Shown here piece by piece: positions 45,317 through 54,517 of a stretch of DNA of 64,000 nucleotides. The DNA is from Colwellia polaris (GTDB taxonomy: Bacteria > Pseudomonadota > Gammaproteobacteria > Enterobacterales > Alteromonadaceae). A model generated the notes under the pieces. That model searched no databases and was not told the origin of the DNA. It saw nothing but the letters and a program-made list of their open reading frames with translations. Positions within the stretch are counted from its first letter, which is position 1. The number at the start of each line of letters is the position of its first letter. The stretch spans positions 744,001 to 808,000 of the forward strand of contig NZ_NBOE01000001.1 in the NCBI RefSeq assembly GCF_002104515.1. The letters run 5' to 3'. The position numbers and the translations under genes were made by a program.

Positions 45317-46293
45317 TAGCTGACTTTCTTAAACCCCAAATAATATTTCAATGCGTTAATGTTTTTTCTATTCACTATTCTGTCACCTAGAGCAGTTAGC
45401 ATTGAACCGCACACCACTAAACCTGCTCCAATATAAGCAAGAATATTTAAATGCTGGGCTTGGAAGTTTGTAGGCCAAATTAACTCTGCGATAGTTGCAA
45501 AAATTACCGTCAGTAGCGGGGTAACGGCCAATGTCGCGCTTACTTTTGCCGTGGGTAAGTATTCTAATGATTTAGCAAAAGTGCCATAAGCAATAAGCGT
45601 GTTTGCACAGCAAAATAATAACAGCAGCAAAGCGGTGTTATCTAATGTGGCTATTTGTAGCGGACTTGCTAACGGTAAAAAGAATACGGCGCTTAATAAA
45701 TAGATACACCACATAATTTGATTTGAGCTGTAGTAACCCAACAGTTGTTTTTGAATAATAGCATAAGCTGCCCACGTTACTGCCGCGCCAAATATAATCA
45801 CAAACCCCAGTAAAAAGTCACTGTTATCAAGGCCTACATTATTAATAAATTGTTGATTAAAAAATAATACTAAACCTGAAACTAATACCAAGGAGCCAAG
45901 CATTTGTCCTCGACTGAAATGTTCTTTTAATATCAGAACACTGCCAAGTAACATGAAAAAAGGCGCCATTTGTATCAGCATTTGTGCGGTTTCAGCCGGA
46001 ATATAATGCAATGAAATCAAATAGAGAATGTAGTTTAAGCTCAGTAATATGGCGGCAAATAAAAGTTGCTTCATTCTACTGGGGCTTTTCAAAGCAGAGT
46101 TGGGGATTTTATTTTTTACAGATAATAATATGCCAACGAAGAAAGCCGCGAACAAGAAGCGATACCAAGTAATGGTATAAGCATCCATTAAAAGCAAAAC
46201 AGACTTTAGCGCTAGGGGCAAAATTCCCCACATTATTGCTGTGACCATAGCTAGCGTTAATCCTTTTGCACTATTGTTGACGAGTTTGGTCAT
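45316..46293 (-). CDS. EamA-family (DMT) transporter
   Basis: 325 residues with ten membrane helices in two EamA repeats. The first is about residues 12-145 (AMVTAIMWGILPLALKSVL..., YIPAETAQMLIQMAPFFMLLGSVLILKE). The second is about 160-300 (AAVTWAAYAIIQKQLLGYYSS..., YLPTAKVSATLAVTPLLTVIFATIAELIW). These drug/metabolite transporters export amino acids, purines or other metabolites; the cargo is unknown. It is oriented against ffh and rpsP, two genes that are adjacent in E. coli and Vibrio, so it looks like an insertion in the conserved block. Confidence 0.9.
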   Translation of the reverse strand: MTKLVNNSAKGLTLAMVTAIMWGILPLALKSVLLLMDAYTITWYRFLFAAFFVGILLSVKNKIPNSALKSPSRMKQLLFAAILLSLNYILYLISLHYIPAETAQMLIQMAPFFMLLGSVLILKEHFSRGQMLGSLVLVSGLVLFFNQQFINNVGLDNSDFLLGFVIIFGAAVTWAAYAIIQKQLLGYYSSNQIMWCIYLLSAVFFLPLASPLQIATLDNTALLLLLFCCANTLIAYGTFAKSLEYLPTAKVSATLAVTPLLTVIFATIAELIWPTNFQAQHLNILAYIGAGLVVCGSMLTALGDRIVNRKNINALKYYLGFKKVS

Positions 46294-46432
46294 TTTTATC
46301 CAGCCAGAAAGGTAAGTTAAGCGTAAGTGAAGTTGCGCTCGATTATTATATTATTGAGGGCAGAATTATAGCGCTAATAATACTAATAACGTTACTGATT
46401 TGCGAAATAATTAATCAATCACGCGCTTTAGG

Positions 46433-46460
46433 TTGCTTTATCAGCAGGAAAGCGTAAAAT
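46433..46460 (+). promoter_or_regulatory. Promoter of the rpsP operon
   Basis: TTGCTT (46433-46438), 16-bp spacer, TAAAAT (46455-46460), followed by the GC-rich discriminator ACGCGAGC. A GC-rich discriminator is typical of stringently controlled ribosomal promoters. Confidence 0.6.
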
Positions 46461-46469
46461 ACGCGAGCT

Positions 46470-46493
46470 TTTCTGTCGCTGAGGCGATAGAAA
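46470..46493 (+). promoter_or_regulatory. Leader hairpin of the rpsP operon
   Basis: TTTCTGTCGC-TGAG-GCGATAGAAA forms a 10-bp stem (one G-U) near the 5' end of the predicted transcript, 45 nt before the S16 start codon. It has no T-run. It could be a protein-binding or 5'-stabilising element. Confidence 0.5.
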
Positions 46494-46538
46494 TGTCTGG
46501 AAAATTCGTTTTAACACTTAAATTATATAGAGGACGAT

Positions 46539-46787
46539 ATGGTTACCATTCGTTTAGCTCGTGGCGGCGCAAAGAAGCGTCCATTCTATCAGGTTGTTGT
46601 TGCAGATAGCCGTAACTCTCGCGATGGTCGTTTCATCGAGAAAGTTGGTTTCTTCAACCCTACAGCGCAAGGTCAAGCGGAAAAATTACGTTTAGACCTA
46701 GACCGTGTCAACCATTGGGTTGGTCAAGGTGCAACTGTATCTGATCGTGTGGCCAAATTAGTTAAAGATGCTCAAAAAGCAGCTTAA
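46539..46787 (+). CDS. rpsP: 30S ribosomal protein S16
   Basis: 82 residues, beginning [20 protein letters not shown] and with [19 protein letters not shown], the S16 signature. It binds 16S rRNA early in 30S assembly. The ATG follows AGAGGACGAT. It is the first gene of rpsP-rimM-trmD-rplS, an operon order conserved from E. coli to Vibrio. Confidence 0.98.
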   Translation: MVTIRLARGGAKKRPFYQVVVADSRNSRDGRFIEKVGFFNPTAQGQAEKLRLDLDRVNHWVGQGATVSDRVAKLVKDAQKAA

Positions 46788-46816
46788 TTAACTTTGGTAG
46801 GTTTTAGGAGTTTGTT

Positions 46817-47347
46817 GTGGAAGTAATAGGTAAAGATGTCACTTTAGGTAAAGTAGGCGCAGTCTACGGTATCAAAGGTTGGTTGAAGATTCATTCATTC
46901 ACAGATGACCAAGAAGCCATACTAGACTATTTTCCTTGGTCTTTAAAATTAGGAAATAAAGTTCAATCAGTAGAAATTACCGATTGGCGTAAACATAACA
47001 ATGGTCTTGTTGTTAAAGTTGCAGGTATTGATGATCGTGACATAGCTCAAAAGCTTGTTGGCTCTGAAATATTTGTTAGCGAAGACGCGTTATCAGACTT
47101 GCCTGAGGGTGAGTTTTATTGGCGTGATCTTATCGGCATGACAGTAGTTACTGACAAAGGTTACGACCTAGGTCAGGTTTCCGACATAATGGAAACGGGC
47201 GCTAACGATGTACTGGTTGTAAAGGCTAACTTGAAAGATGGCTTCGGGAAAAAAGAAAGGTTAATTCCTTACTTAATGGACCAAGTTATACTTTCAGTGA
47301 GCACTGAAAATAAACAAATTTGTGTTGACTGGGACCCAGGTTTCTAA
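46817..47347 (+). CDS. rimM: Ribosome maturation factor RimM
   Basis: 176 residues. An N-terminal barrel ([21 protein letters not shown]) and a C-terminal PRC barrel ([37 protein letters not shown]...[10 protein letters not shown]) form the RimM layout. It binds S19 and assists maturation of the 30S head. The start is GTG at 46817, with AGGAG seven bases upstream. Its stop lies just before the trmD start. Confidence 0.96.
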   Translation: MEVIGKDVTLGKVGAVYGIKGWLKIHSFTDDQEAILDYFPWSLKLGNKVQSVEITDWRKHNNGLVVKVAGIDDRDIAQKLVGSEIFVSEDALSDLPEGEFYWRDLIGMTVVTDKGYDLGQVSDIMETGANDVLVVKANLKDGFGKKERLIPYLMDQVILSVSTENKQICVDWDPGF

Positions 47348-47348
47348 C

Positions 47349-48200
47349 TTGAGTAATAGTGTATCAACAGACATGCTTAGCAATAAGAAACTGTGGATAG
47401 GGGTGATAAGCCTTTTTCCCGACATGTTTGACGCAATTACTGAGTATGGGGTGACAGGCCGAGCGATTCGTAATGGCTTAATTGAGTTTCACAAGTGGAA
47501 CCCAAGAGACTTTACTCATGATAAACATCGCACTGTGGACGACCGACCTTACGGCGGCGGACCAGGCATGCTTATGATGGTACAACCATTACGAGATGCT
47601 ATTCAAGCTGCAAGAAAAGCTGCAGATGAAAATAGCAGCCCAGAGCTTATTAAAGCAAAGGGTAAAGCAAAGGTTATTTATTTGTCGCCGCAAGGACGGA
47701 AATTGGACCAAGCTGGTGTACGCGAATTAGCACAACATGACCGACTGATATTTATAGCAGGACGTTATGAAGGCATAGACGAACGATTAATTGAGTCAGA
47801 AATTGACGAAGAATGGTCGGTCGGTGATTACGTATTAAGTGGTGGGGAATTACCTGCTATGAACGTAATTGATGCCGTAGCACGCTTTGTGCCCGGAGTA
47901 TTAGGACATCAACAATCAGCTGAGCAGGATTCATTTTCTGACGGTTTATTAGATTGTCCACATTACACTAGGCCAGAAGTTATGGACGTTTCAGATAACG
48001 AAACTAAGTCTGTTCCTAAAGTGCTATTAAGTGGTAATCACGAACATATAAGGCAATGGCGCCAATATCAGTCTTTAGAAAGAACATGGACTAGAAGACC
48101 AGAACTATTAACTAACCTAGCTCTGACAGCAGAGCAGCAGAAAATGTTAACAGCCATAAAAGCTGATATCAAAAATGCTACTGATGACTGTGAACCCTAG
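47349..48200 (+). CDS. trmD: tRNA (guanine-N1-)-methyltransferase TrmD
   Basis: About 283 residues. A SPOUT-fold enzyme that makes m1G37 in tRNAs and so prevents frameshifting. Motifs: [44 protein letters not shown], the knot [35 protein letters not shown] and the C-terminal helical domain. The start is uncertain. TTG 47349 has CCCAGG eight bases upstream and avoids overlap with rimM; ATG 47373 is the other option. Confidence 0.95.
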   Translation: MSNSVSTDMLSNKKLWIGVISLFPDMFDAITEYGVTGRAIRNGLIEFHKWNPRDFTHDKHRTVDDRPYGGGPGMLMMVQPLRDAIQAARKAADENSSPELIKAKGKAKVIYLSPQGRKLDQAGVRELAQHDRLIFIAGRYEGIDERLIESEIDEEWSVGDYVLSGGELPAMNVIDAVARFVPGVLGHQQSAEQDSFSDGLLDCPHYTRPEVMDVSDNETKSVPKVLLSGNHEHIRQWRQYQSLERTWTRRPELLTNLALTAEQQKMLTAIKADIKNATDDCEP

Positions 48201-48212
48201 GAAGAAGGTATT

Positions 48213-48566
48213 ATGAGTAATATTATTAAGCAGCTTGAAGCTGAGCAAATGAAAAAAGATGTACCAGCGTATAGCCCAGGCGATACAGTTGTTGTACAAG
48301 TAAAAGTTACAGAAGGTGATAAATCACGTCTTCAAGCATTTGAAGGTGTTGTAATTGCTATTAAAAACCGCGGCATCAATTCTGCATTCACTGTTCGTAA
48401 AATCTCTAACGGTGTTGGTGTAGAGCGTGTATTCCAGACACATAGCCCAATCGTTGATTCAATTGAAATCAAACGTCGCGGTGATGTGCGTCAAGCTAAA
48501 CTTTACTACCTTCGTGAGCGTTCAGGTAAATCTGCACGTATCAAAGAGAAATTGGCAAAAAGATAA
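48213..48566 (+). CDS. rplS: 50S ribosomal protein L19
   Basis: 117 residues with the family opening [23 protein letters not shown] and the core [42 protein letters not shown]19 sits at the 30S-50S interface. AGGAAGAAGGTATT precedes the ATG. It is the last gene of the operon and is followed by a strong terminator. Confidence 0.98.
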   Translation: MSNIIKQLEAEQMKKDVPAYSPGDTVVVQVKVTEGDKSRLQAFEGVVIAIKNRGINSAFTVRKISNGVGVERVFQTHSPIVDSIEIKRRGDVRQAKLYYLRERSGKSARIKEKLAKR

Positions 48567-48623
48567 TTACGCTTTTGTAAGCTTAATTTCTGCTAGTTTT
48601 TTAGTAAAGAAAGATGATGCGAA

Positions 48624-48655
48624 AAACCTGCTTGGGAAACCAAGCAGGTTTTTTT
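48624..48655 (+). terminator. Terminator of the rpsP-rplS operon
   Basis: AACCTGCTTGG-GAAA-CCAAGCAGGTT, an 11-bp perfect stem with a GAAA loop and a T-run. The rest of 48567-48922 holds no recognised gene. Confidence 0.9.
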
Positions 48656-48922
48656 GTGTGTTTTATTTGCTAAGTAACCTTAAATAATGAAATTGGTATA
48701 ACTTAATCAATCAGCATGATATAAATTTTTTTGCCTATAGTCGGTAATGAACGCATGTAAGTTGCAGATTTTACAAGCAGAAAAGTCACTTCCTATTGCA
48801 AGTGTAACTAAATGTGTGTAAATTCGTAACCGAAATGTTAACAGGTAGCGAGTTTATTAACGTTTCTATGTTTATATAGATGAATTAATAACAAAAATAA
48901 AAATATTCGAGGAAGAAAACTC

Positions 48923-49615
48923 ATGCGCAGTATCCTTTTTATCAAGTTACTATTTGTAACGGGCTTATTCTCATTAAACGCCTCCGCCTCATTAATTGAA
49001 CGAGACTATTTAGGTGTTACAGGCGGTGTTACTTATGACACCGAGAGCCAATTAGAATGGCTTGATCTATCATTCACTCGAACCATGGATTTCAATGAAT
49101 ATCAAGATTACCTTTTGTCATTAAATGATGAATGGAACTTTGCAAGTAGTGACTTAGTAGCAAATTTATTTAGCAACTTTGATTTAAATGACGAAGTTAA
49201 TGATGACTTCGGCACTGCCAAAGTAGGAAATGGTTATCATTATTACAGCTCACCTGAAAGTGCATTTATTAATGTGGTTAATAGTTTAGTTATATTGGGT
49301 GAATCGATGAGTGAAGGCTCAAACTTCTTTGGTGTTAAGGGTTTCACTAGCGATAATGTAGGCAATGGTTATGAGCAATATATGGCTTACTACAGTAACA
49401 GCCAGAGTATTGGGGTGGTAGCACTTGCAGATTATGTTAGAGCGCCAACAGGTAAAGGCATACAATCATTTTTTACATATCGTCAAAGTAACGCAATGCC
49501 TGTAAGCAACGTTAATGGACCTAGTTTGCCTGCTACTGCAGTACCCGAGCCTGCTACTTTAGGTTTATTTGCTATGTTACTGTCTTTTATGGTCTTTCGT
49601 CGAATTAAACGTTAA
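48923..49615 (+). CDS. PEP-CTERM sorted exported protein
   Basis: 230 residues. A Sec signal peptide (LFIKLLFVTGLFSLNASA) precedes an acidic, Asn/Ser/Tyr-rich body without other motifs. A canonical PEP-CTERM tail ends the protein: VPEPATLGLFAMLLSFMVFRRIKR (Val-Pro-Glu-Pro, hydrophobic helix, basic end). Such tails are cut by exosortase, and the proteins usually belong to the extracellular matrix or biofilm. The opening TYDTESQLEWLDLSFT resembles other PEP-CTERM proteins of Alteromonadales. GAGGAAGAAAACTC precedes the ATG. No exosortase gene is in the window. Confidence 0.87.
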   Translation: MRSILFIKLLFVTGLFSLNASASLIERDYLGVTGGVTYDTESQLEWLDLSFTRTMDFNEYQDYLLSLNDEWNFASSDLVANLFSNFDLNDEVNDDFGTAKVGNGYHYYSSPESAFINVVNSLVILGESMSEGSNFFGVKGFTSDNVGNGYEQYMAYYSNSQSIGVVALADYVRAPTGKGIQSFFTYRQSNAMPVSNVNGPSLPATAVPEPATLGLFAMLLSFMVFRRIKR

Positions 49616-49633
49616 CCAAAACTTTACTTTATA

Positions 49634-49655
49634 GCCTCAATTGTTCAATTGAGGC
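49634..49655. terminator. Hairpin after the PEP-CTERM gene
   Basis: Perfect GCCTCAATTG-TT-CAATTGAGGC stem, 18 nt after the stop codon. There is no T-run on either strand, so termination is uncertain. Confidence 0.45.
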
Positions 49656-49907
49656 ATCTCAACTTCCTGAAATTTTGCACAATTTTTTGTTAATAACGCT
49701 ATTAATAATACTTTTAGCTGCAATCTAATTACGTGATTTTTGTCCAATATTAATAAGAAAGATCTATTAATATTCGACTTTAGTGGTGTATTACAACGTT
49801 AAAACTTGAGTTATGATGTTGGTAAGTTAAATTAACAAGATGGTTGAGCAAACCCATTGCTCGTTGGTACAAATAAACCATTAAATTCAAGATTTCAAGG
49901 ATTAAGC

Positions 49908-51851
49908 ATGCAAGAACTAAAAAGCCATTATCCAGTATTAGAGCAAGCCAAAGCTCACACGCATATCGATGCAGCGAAATATGACGCTATGTATAAGCAG
50001 TCAATTGAACAACCTGATGTGTTTTGGGCAGAACAAGCTGAAGAGTTTCTTGATTGGTATAAACCTTGGGATAGTGTTTCAGATGTAGATTTGCAATCAG
50101 CTAAAATTAACTGGTTTACTGGCGGTAAATTAAACGTTAGCTATAACTGTATTGATCGTCACTTAGCGACTAAAGCTAACGATACGGCAATTATCTGGGA
50201 AGGTGATGACCCGAGTGAAGATAAAAATATTACGTATCAAGAATTACACGACCATGTTTGTCGTTTTGCGAACTTATTAAAAGCACGTGGCGTTAAAAAA
50301 GGCGATCGTGTTTGTATTTATATGCCGATGATCCCCGAAATTGGCTACGCGATGTTAGCCTGTGCACGTATTGGGGCAGTACACTCCGTTGTTTTTGGTG
50401 GCTTTTCAACTGAAGCTATTCGTTCACGTATTATTGACGCAGATTGTAAAGTTGTTATTACTTCTGATGAAAGTCTTCGTGGTGGTCGTGTTATACCACT
50501 TAAAGTTAATGTTGATGCGGCAATAGCTGAATGTCCTAGTGTTCATTCTGTCATTGTTGTTGAACGTACTGGCGGCGACGTTGCTTGGAATGACAAAGTA
50601 GATATTAAATATCAAGCAGAAGTTGCCAAACTTCCGGCTATTTGTGAGCCAGAAGTTATGGATGCTGAAGACCCTCTCTTTATCTTATATACCTCAGGCT
50701 CAACAGGCACTCCAAAAGGGGTTTTGCATACTTGTGGTGGTTATTTACTTTATGCCGCAATGACCCATAAATATGTCTTTGACTATAAAGAAGGCGAAAT
50801 CTATTGGTGTACAGCCGATGCGGGTTGGATTACTGGTCATTCTTATATTTTTTATGGCCCACTAGCTAATGGCGCAACAACACTAGTATTTGAAGGGGTT
50901 CCTACTTACCCTGATGCTGGCCGCTTTTGGCAAGTATGTGATAAACACCAAGTTAATATTTTTTATACCGCACCAACCGCTATTCGCGCACTAATGAGTG
51001 TAGGTGATAGTTTTGTAGAGAACGCAAACTTATCATCGCTACGCTTATTGGGTACAGTTGGCGAGCCAATTAACCCTGAAGCATGGCAATGGTATTATAA
51101 AGTTGTAGGTAAAAGTCAGTGCCCAATTGTTGATACTTGGTGGCAGACAGAAACGGGAGGGATTTTAATAACGTCTTTACCTGGCGCGGTTGATATGAAA
51201 CCAGGCGCAGCGGGCAAACCATTTTTTGGTGTTAAACCTGCCTTATTTGATAAAGATGGCAATACCTTAGAAGGTGAAAACCAAGGTTTGTTAATGGTAA
51301 CAGGCAGCTGGCCTGGACAATTGCGCAGTGTTTATGGTGATCATGACCGCTTTTATCAAACGTATTTAAGTCAATACCCTGGAAATTACTTTACTGGCGA
51401 TGGTGCAAGAAGAGACGAAGATGGCTTCTATTGGATCACCGGACGTGTTGATGACGTATTAAATGTTTCTGGACACCGTTTAGGTACTGCTGAAATTGAA
51501 AGTGCTTTAGTCTTGCACCCTGCGGTTGCTGAGGCTGCGGTAGTAGGTTATCCACACGAAATTAAAGGTCAAGGTGTTTACGCTTATGTCACTTTAATGA
51601 ATAACGCGGCTGAATCTGATGCATTACTAAAAGAGTTAACTGAATTTGTTGCTAAAGAGCTAGGTCGCTTTGCTAAACCTGATTACATACAATATGCGCC
51701 AGGTTTACCTAAAACACGCTCTGGAAAAATTATGCGACGAATTTTACGTAAAATTGCTGAGAATGATCTAGACACTTTGGGCGATACTTCAACATTAGCA
51801 GATCCTGCTGTTGTAGATAACTTAGTAAGTAATCGCATTGTGCATGGCTAG
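49908..51851 (+). CDS. acs: Acetyl-CoA synthetase
   Basis: 647 residues, close to E. coli Acs. AMP-binding enzyme converting acetate, ATP and CoA to acetyl-CoA. Motifs: N-terminal cap ([12 protein letters not shown]...[11 protein letters not shown]), P-loop [56 protein letters not shown] and the catalytic/acetylated Lys in [16 protein letters not shown] 49908 has AAGGA seven bases upstream; an upstream TTG at 49857 is in frame but unlikely. It is a single gene with its own terminator. Confidence 0.97.
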   Translation: MQELKSHYPVLEQAKAHTHIDAAKYDAMYKQSIEQPDVFWAEQAEEFLDWYKPWDSVSDVDLQSAKINWFTGGKLNVSYNCIDRHLATKANDTAIIWEGDDPSEDKNITYQELHDHVCRFANLLKARGVKKGDRVCIYMPMIPEIGYAMLACARIGAVHSVVFGGFSTEAIRSRIIDADCKVVITSDESLRGGRVIPLKVNVDAAIAECPSVHSVIVVERTGGDVAWNDKVDIKYQAEVAKLPAICEPEVMDAEDPLFILYTSGSTGTPKGVLHTCGGYLLYAAMTHKYVFDYKEGEIYWCTADAGWITGHSYIFYGPLANGATTLVFEGVPTYPDAGRFWQVCDKHQVNIFYTAPTAIRALMSVGDSFVENANLSSLRLLGTVGEPINPEAWQWYYKVVGKSQCPIVDTWWQTETGGILITSLPGAVDMKPGAAGKPFFGVKPALFDKDGNTLEGENQGLLMVTGSWPGQLRSVYGDHDRFYQTYLSQYPGNYFTGDGARRDEDGFYWITGRVDDVLNVSGHRLGTAEIESALVLHPAVAEAAVVGYPHEIKGQGVYAYVTLMNNAAESDALLKELTEFVAKELGRFAKPDYIQYAPGLPKTRSGKIMRRILRKIAENDLDTLGDTSTLADPAVVDNLVSNRIVHG

Positions 51852-51871
51852 CATTTAGTGAAATTTTATAG

Positions 51872-51896
51872 AAAGCGCCGAAAGGCGTTTTTTTTT
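51872..51896 (+). terminator. acs terminator
   Basis: GCGCC-GAAA-GGCGT hairpin (one G-U) followed by nine T. Confidence 0.75.
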
Positions 51897-51938
51897 ATCC
51901 AAATTTTAATAATAGGGCTGTACCGAGGTAAATTATAG

Positions 51939-51979
51939 TGTAATATAAACGATACAAAATAAGTAAACATAAATTTACA
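51939..51979. promoter_or_regulatory. Tandem TyrR boxes of aroF-tyrA
   Basis: AGTAAA-CATAAA-TTTACA (51962-51979) differs at one position from the TyrR consensus TGTAAA-N6-TTTACA. A weaker box, TGTAAT-N6-GATACA, lies at 51939-51956, with centres 23 bp apart, like the paired strong/weak boxes of E. coli. They lie just before the leader peptide. Confidence 0.6.
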
Positions 51980-51997
51980 TTGAGAAAGGTTTAAAAA

Positions 51998-52045
51998 GTG
52001 CACAATCTGCAATACCGATATTATTACCTCCCATACTTTATCTAG
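51998..52045 (+). CDS. Tyrosine leader peptide of the aroF-tyrA operon
   Basis: A 15-codon frame, MHNLQYRYYYLPYFI, starts at GTG with GAGAAAGG eight bases upstream and ends in TAG. Five of the 15 codons are Tyr, three of them consecutive, and one is Phe. It lies 136 bp before the DAHP synthase gene and after TyrR-like boxes. This is the form of an attenuation leader, where ribosome stalling at Tyr codons reports tyrosyl-tRNA supply. It is too short for usual gene callers. Confidence 0.75.
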   Translation: MHNLQYRYYYLPYFI

Positions 52046-52086
52046 TCGCTTTTTGCGGCCTAGTTATTAGCAGGCATACCTGCTAA
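52042..52086 (+). promoter_or_regulatory. Attenuator-region hairpins after the Tyr leader
   Basis: Hairpin 1, CTAGTCGC-TTTTT-GCGGCCTAG (52042-52064), overlaps the leader stop codon, so a ribosome would melt it. Hairpin 2 is a perfect TTAGCAGG-CATA-CCTGCTAA (52067-52086). An alternative pairing CCTA-GTTAT-TAGCAGG links the two. No long T-run follows hairpin 2, so the mechanism (terminator or translational) is open. Confidence 0.5.
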
Positions 52087-52180
52087 CCGAAAATGTTTTA
52101 CTTAACAGCTTAGTTCACTACACAGATTAACTATTTATATTAACAGCTTACTTTAATTGCTCTCTATTCAGGAAAGAACC

Positions 52181-53290
52181 ATGTCAAACTCAAGCTCAAC
52201 TGCGTCAAACGCAACCGAAATACCTAAAAGCAGATTGAACGATGTTCATGTGAATGCCGAAGACGTTTTAATTACCCCTAATGCATTGCGAGAAGAATTA
52301 CCTTTACCTGAATCAGGAAGGGTTTTTGTCAAAAATGCTCGCACAATTATTGCTAATATCATTCACAAAAAAGATCATAGATTATTAGTAATTTCTGGCC
52401 CTTGTTCTGTGCATGACTTAGATGCAGCAAAAGCATACGCGAGAAAGTTAAAAGTATTGCATGATAAGTACCAAGATAGTTTATACATTGTAATGCGAGT
52501 ATATTTTGAAAAGCCTCGTACTACTGTTGGTTGGAAAGGTTTGATTAACGATCCGCATATGGATGGTTCGTTTGATGTAGAAAGTGGTTTGCGTAAAGCA
52601 CGAGAATTATTAATCTATTTAACAAAGTTAGGTTTACCTCTAGCCACTGAAGCACTAGATCCAATTAGCCCACAGTACTTAGCTGAATTATTTAGTTGGT
52701 CGGCAATTGGTGCGCGAACAACTGAGTCACAAACTCACCGTGAAATGGCCAGTGGGTTATCTATGCCTATTGGTTTTAAAAATGGCACGAGTGGTGGCTT
52801 AGGTGTCGCTATAAATGCTTTACAATCTGCGGCTTCTTCACATAGGTTTATGGGAATTAACCGTTTAGGGCAAGTGGCACTAATTAAAACGTCTGGTAAT
52901 CCAGATGGCCATGTCATTTTACGTGGTGGTAAAAAGCCCAATTATGATGCGGAAAATGTTGCGTTATGTGAAGCGGAATTAGCCAAGCAAAATTTAGAGC
53001 CTGGCATTGTGGTTGATTGTTCACACGGAAATTCAAATAAAGATTACCGTCGACAACCTATCGTGGCAGACAATGTATTTGATCAAATTTGTGCCGGTAA
53101 TAAAACAATTATTGGTATTATGCTTGAAAGTCATATTAATGAAGGTAACCAAAGTGCAGATTTACCATTTAGTGAACTTAAATATGGTGTTTCGGTGACT
53201 GATGCTTGTATTGATTTTGAAACCACTGAACAACTTATTGCTGCCGCAAGTGCTAAGCTTGAAGTGGCTTTAAAGAAACGAATCGATTAA
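52181..53290 (+). CDS. aroF: 3-deoxy-7-phosphoheptulonate (DAHP) synthase
   Basis: 369 residues of class I DAHP synthase. LLVISGPCSVHDLDAAKAYARKL, YFEKPRTTVGWKGLINDPHMDGSF, GARTTESQTHREMASGLSMPIGFKNGT and VDCSHGNSNKDY carry the PEP, E4P and metal sites. It makes the first committed intermediate of aromatic synthesis. Because it is coupled to tyrA and preceded by a Tyr-rich leader and TyrR boxes, the Tyr-regulated isozyme (AroF) is the best guess. ATG 52181 has AGGAAAG upstream; an upstream TTG at 52157 is less likely. Confidence 0.94.
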   Translation: MSNSSSTASNATEIPKSRLNDVHVNAEDVLITPNALREELPLPESGRVFVKNARTIIANIIHKKDHRLLVISGPCSVHDLDAAKAYARKLKVLHDKYQDSLYIVMRVYFEKPRTTVGWKGLINDPHMDGSFDVESGLRKARELLIYLTKLGLPLATEALDPISPQYLAELFSWSAIGARTTESQTHREMASGLSMPIGFKNGTSGGLGVAINALQSAASSHRFMGINRLGQVALIKTSGNPDGHVILRGGKKPNYDAENVALCEAELAKQNLEPGIVVDCSHGNSNKDYRRQPIVADNVFDQICAGNKTIIGIMLESHINEGNQSADLPFSELKYGVSVTDACIDFETTEQLIAAASAKLEVALKKRID

Positions 53291-53313
53291 CTGTTATTGC
53301 ATAGGAATAGTTA

Positions 53314-54462
53314 TTGCCAATGAACAATGAACTTACATTTGAACAACAGCTAGGCGAGTTGCGTAACGAAATTGACGATATTGATAGTCAACTCGTAGCG
53401 CTTCTGGCTAAACGTCGCGCCGTAACCACTAAGGTTGGTTTACTTAAAAGCGCGGTAGGTATGCCAATTTTTGCTCCAGAACGCGAAGCTAATTTATTAA
53501 AAGTTCGCCGTGAGCAAGCGATAGAAGCAGGCTTATCACCCGAGTTAATAGAAGATATTCTTCGCAGGTTAATGCAAGATTCTTATATAAGCCAAGATGC
53601 TAGCGGTTATCGTTGTGTAAACCCTGATTGCAAAAAAGTGGTTGTTATTGGTGGAGAAGGGCAATTAGGACGAATATTTGTTGATTTATTTAAGCGTTCT
53701 CAATATCAAGTGCATTCTTTAGAACAAGACGATTGGCCAGACAGTGCACAGATTTTAGCGGATGCTGGTTTGGTCATTGTTGCGGTACCTATTCGATTAA
53801 CTGCGCCAGTAATTCAAAAACTAGGTACTTTACCTAAAAACTGTATTCTGGCCGATGTTACGAGTGTAAAAGAAGCACCTTTGTACGAAATGATGAAAGT
53901 GCATGCTGGACCTGTAGTGGGTTTGCATCCAATGTTTGGTCCTGATGTTACCGGCTTAGTTAAACAAACTATTATCGCCTGTGAAGGACGTTTTGAAGAC
54001 CAATACCACTGGCTGCTTGAGCAGTTTAGAGTATGGGGCGCTAAAATTCATCCTGTTGAAGCTCATACTCACGACCAAGCAATGTCTATGGTGCAAGTAA
54101 TGCGACATTTTTCTACTATTGCTTATGGTTATCATTTAATGGCTGAAGGTGCCGATATTGCTCAGTTGGTAGAAATGAGCTCTCCTATTTATCGCTTAGA
54201 ATTGATTATGGTAGGACGCTTATTCGCCCAGAATCCGATACTTTACACCGATATTATTTTTGCCAACCAAGATAATATTGCTATGATGAAACGCTTCGCT
54301 TATCGGTTTTTAGAATTGCTTGAAGATGTGCAACTTGATGATAAAGAAGCTTTTACAAAAATGTTTTCTCAAGTTGCTGAGTGGTTTGGTGACTATGCGG
54401 ATGTTTTTATGCAGGAAAGTAAAGAAATGTTAATAAAAGCCGATCAGCTTAAAAAGCACTAA
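53314..54462 (+). CDS. tyrA: Chorismate mutase / prephenate dehydrogenase
   Basis: 382 residues. The N-terminal AroQ-type chorismate mutase helices (LRNEIDDIDSQLVALLAKRRAVTTKVG...FAPERE) are fused to an NAD-dependent prephenate dehydrogenase (VVVIGGEGQLGRIFVDLF, GLHPMFGPD, HDQAMSMVQVMRHFSTIAYG, SSPIYRLELIMVGRLFAQ). It is colinear with E. coli TyrA. It leads from chorismate to 4-hydroxyphenylpyruvate for tyrosine. TTG 53314 has AGGA seven bases upstream; ATG 53320 is also possible. It follows aroF by 23 bp in one operon. Confidence 0.95.
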   Translation: MPMNNELTFEQQLGELRNEIDDIDSQLVALLAKRRAVTTKVGLLKSAVGMPIFAPEREANLLKVRREQAIEAGLSPELIEDILRRLMQDSYISQDASGYRCVNPDCKKVVVIGGEGQLGRIFVDLFKRSQYQVHSLEQDDWPDSAQILADAGLVIVAVPIRLTAPVIQKLGTLPKNCILADVTSVKEAPLYEMMKVHAGPVVGLHPMFGPDVTGLVKQTIIACEGRFEDQYHWLLEQFRVWGAKIHPVEAHTHDQAMSMVQVMRHFSTIAYGYHLMAEGADIAQLVEMSSPIYRLELIMVGRLFAQNPILYTDIIFANQDNIAMMKRFAYRFLELLEDVQLDDKEAFTKMFSQVAEWFGDYADVFMQESKEMLIKADQLKKH

Positions 54463-54517
54463 ATAAATCATAGTAACTAAAGCGTGTTAATTTAGTTAAT
54501 CAAGGTTAAGGAATTAA

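Noticed and set aside
48427-48687. Frame overlapping the end of rplS and its terminator
   Set aside because: It runs through the strong terminator hairpin and out of the rplS frame.
48780-48830. Possible sigma-54 promoter before the PEP-CTERM gene (GTCACTTCCTATTGCA)
   Set aside because: The GG element is missing and the spacing to GC does not fit GG-N10-GC.
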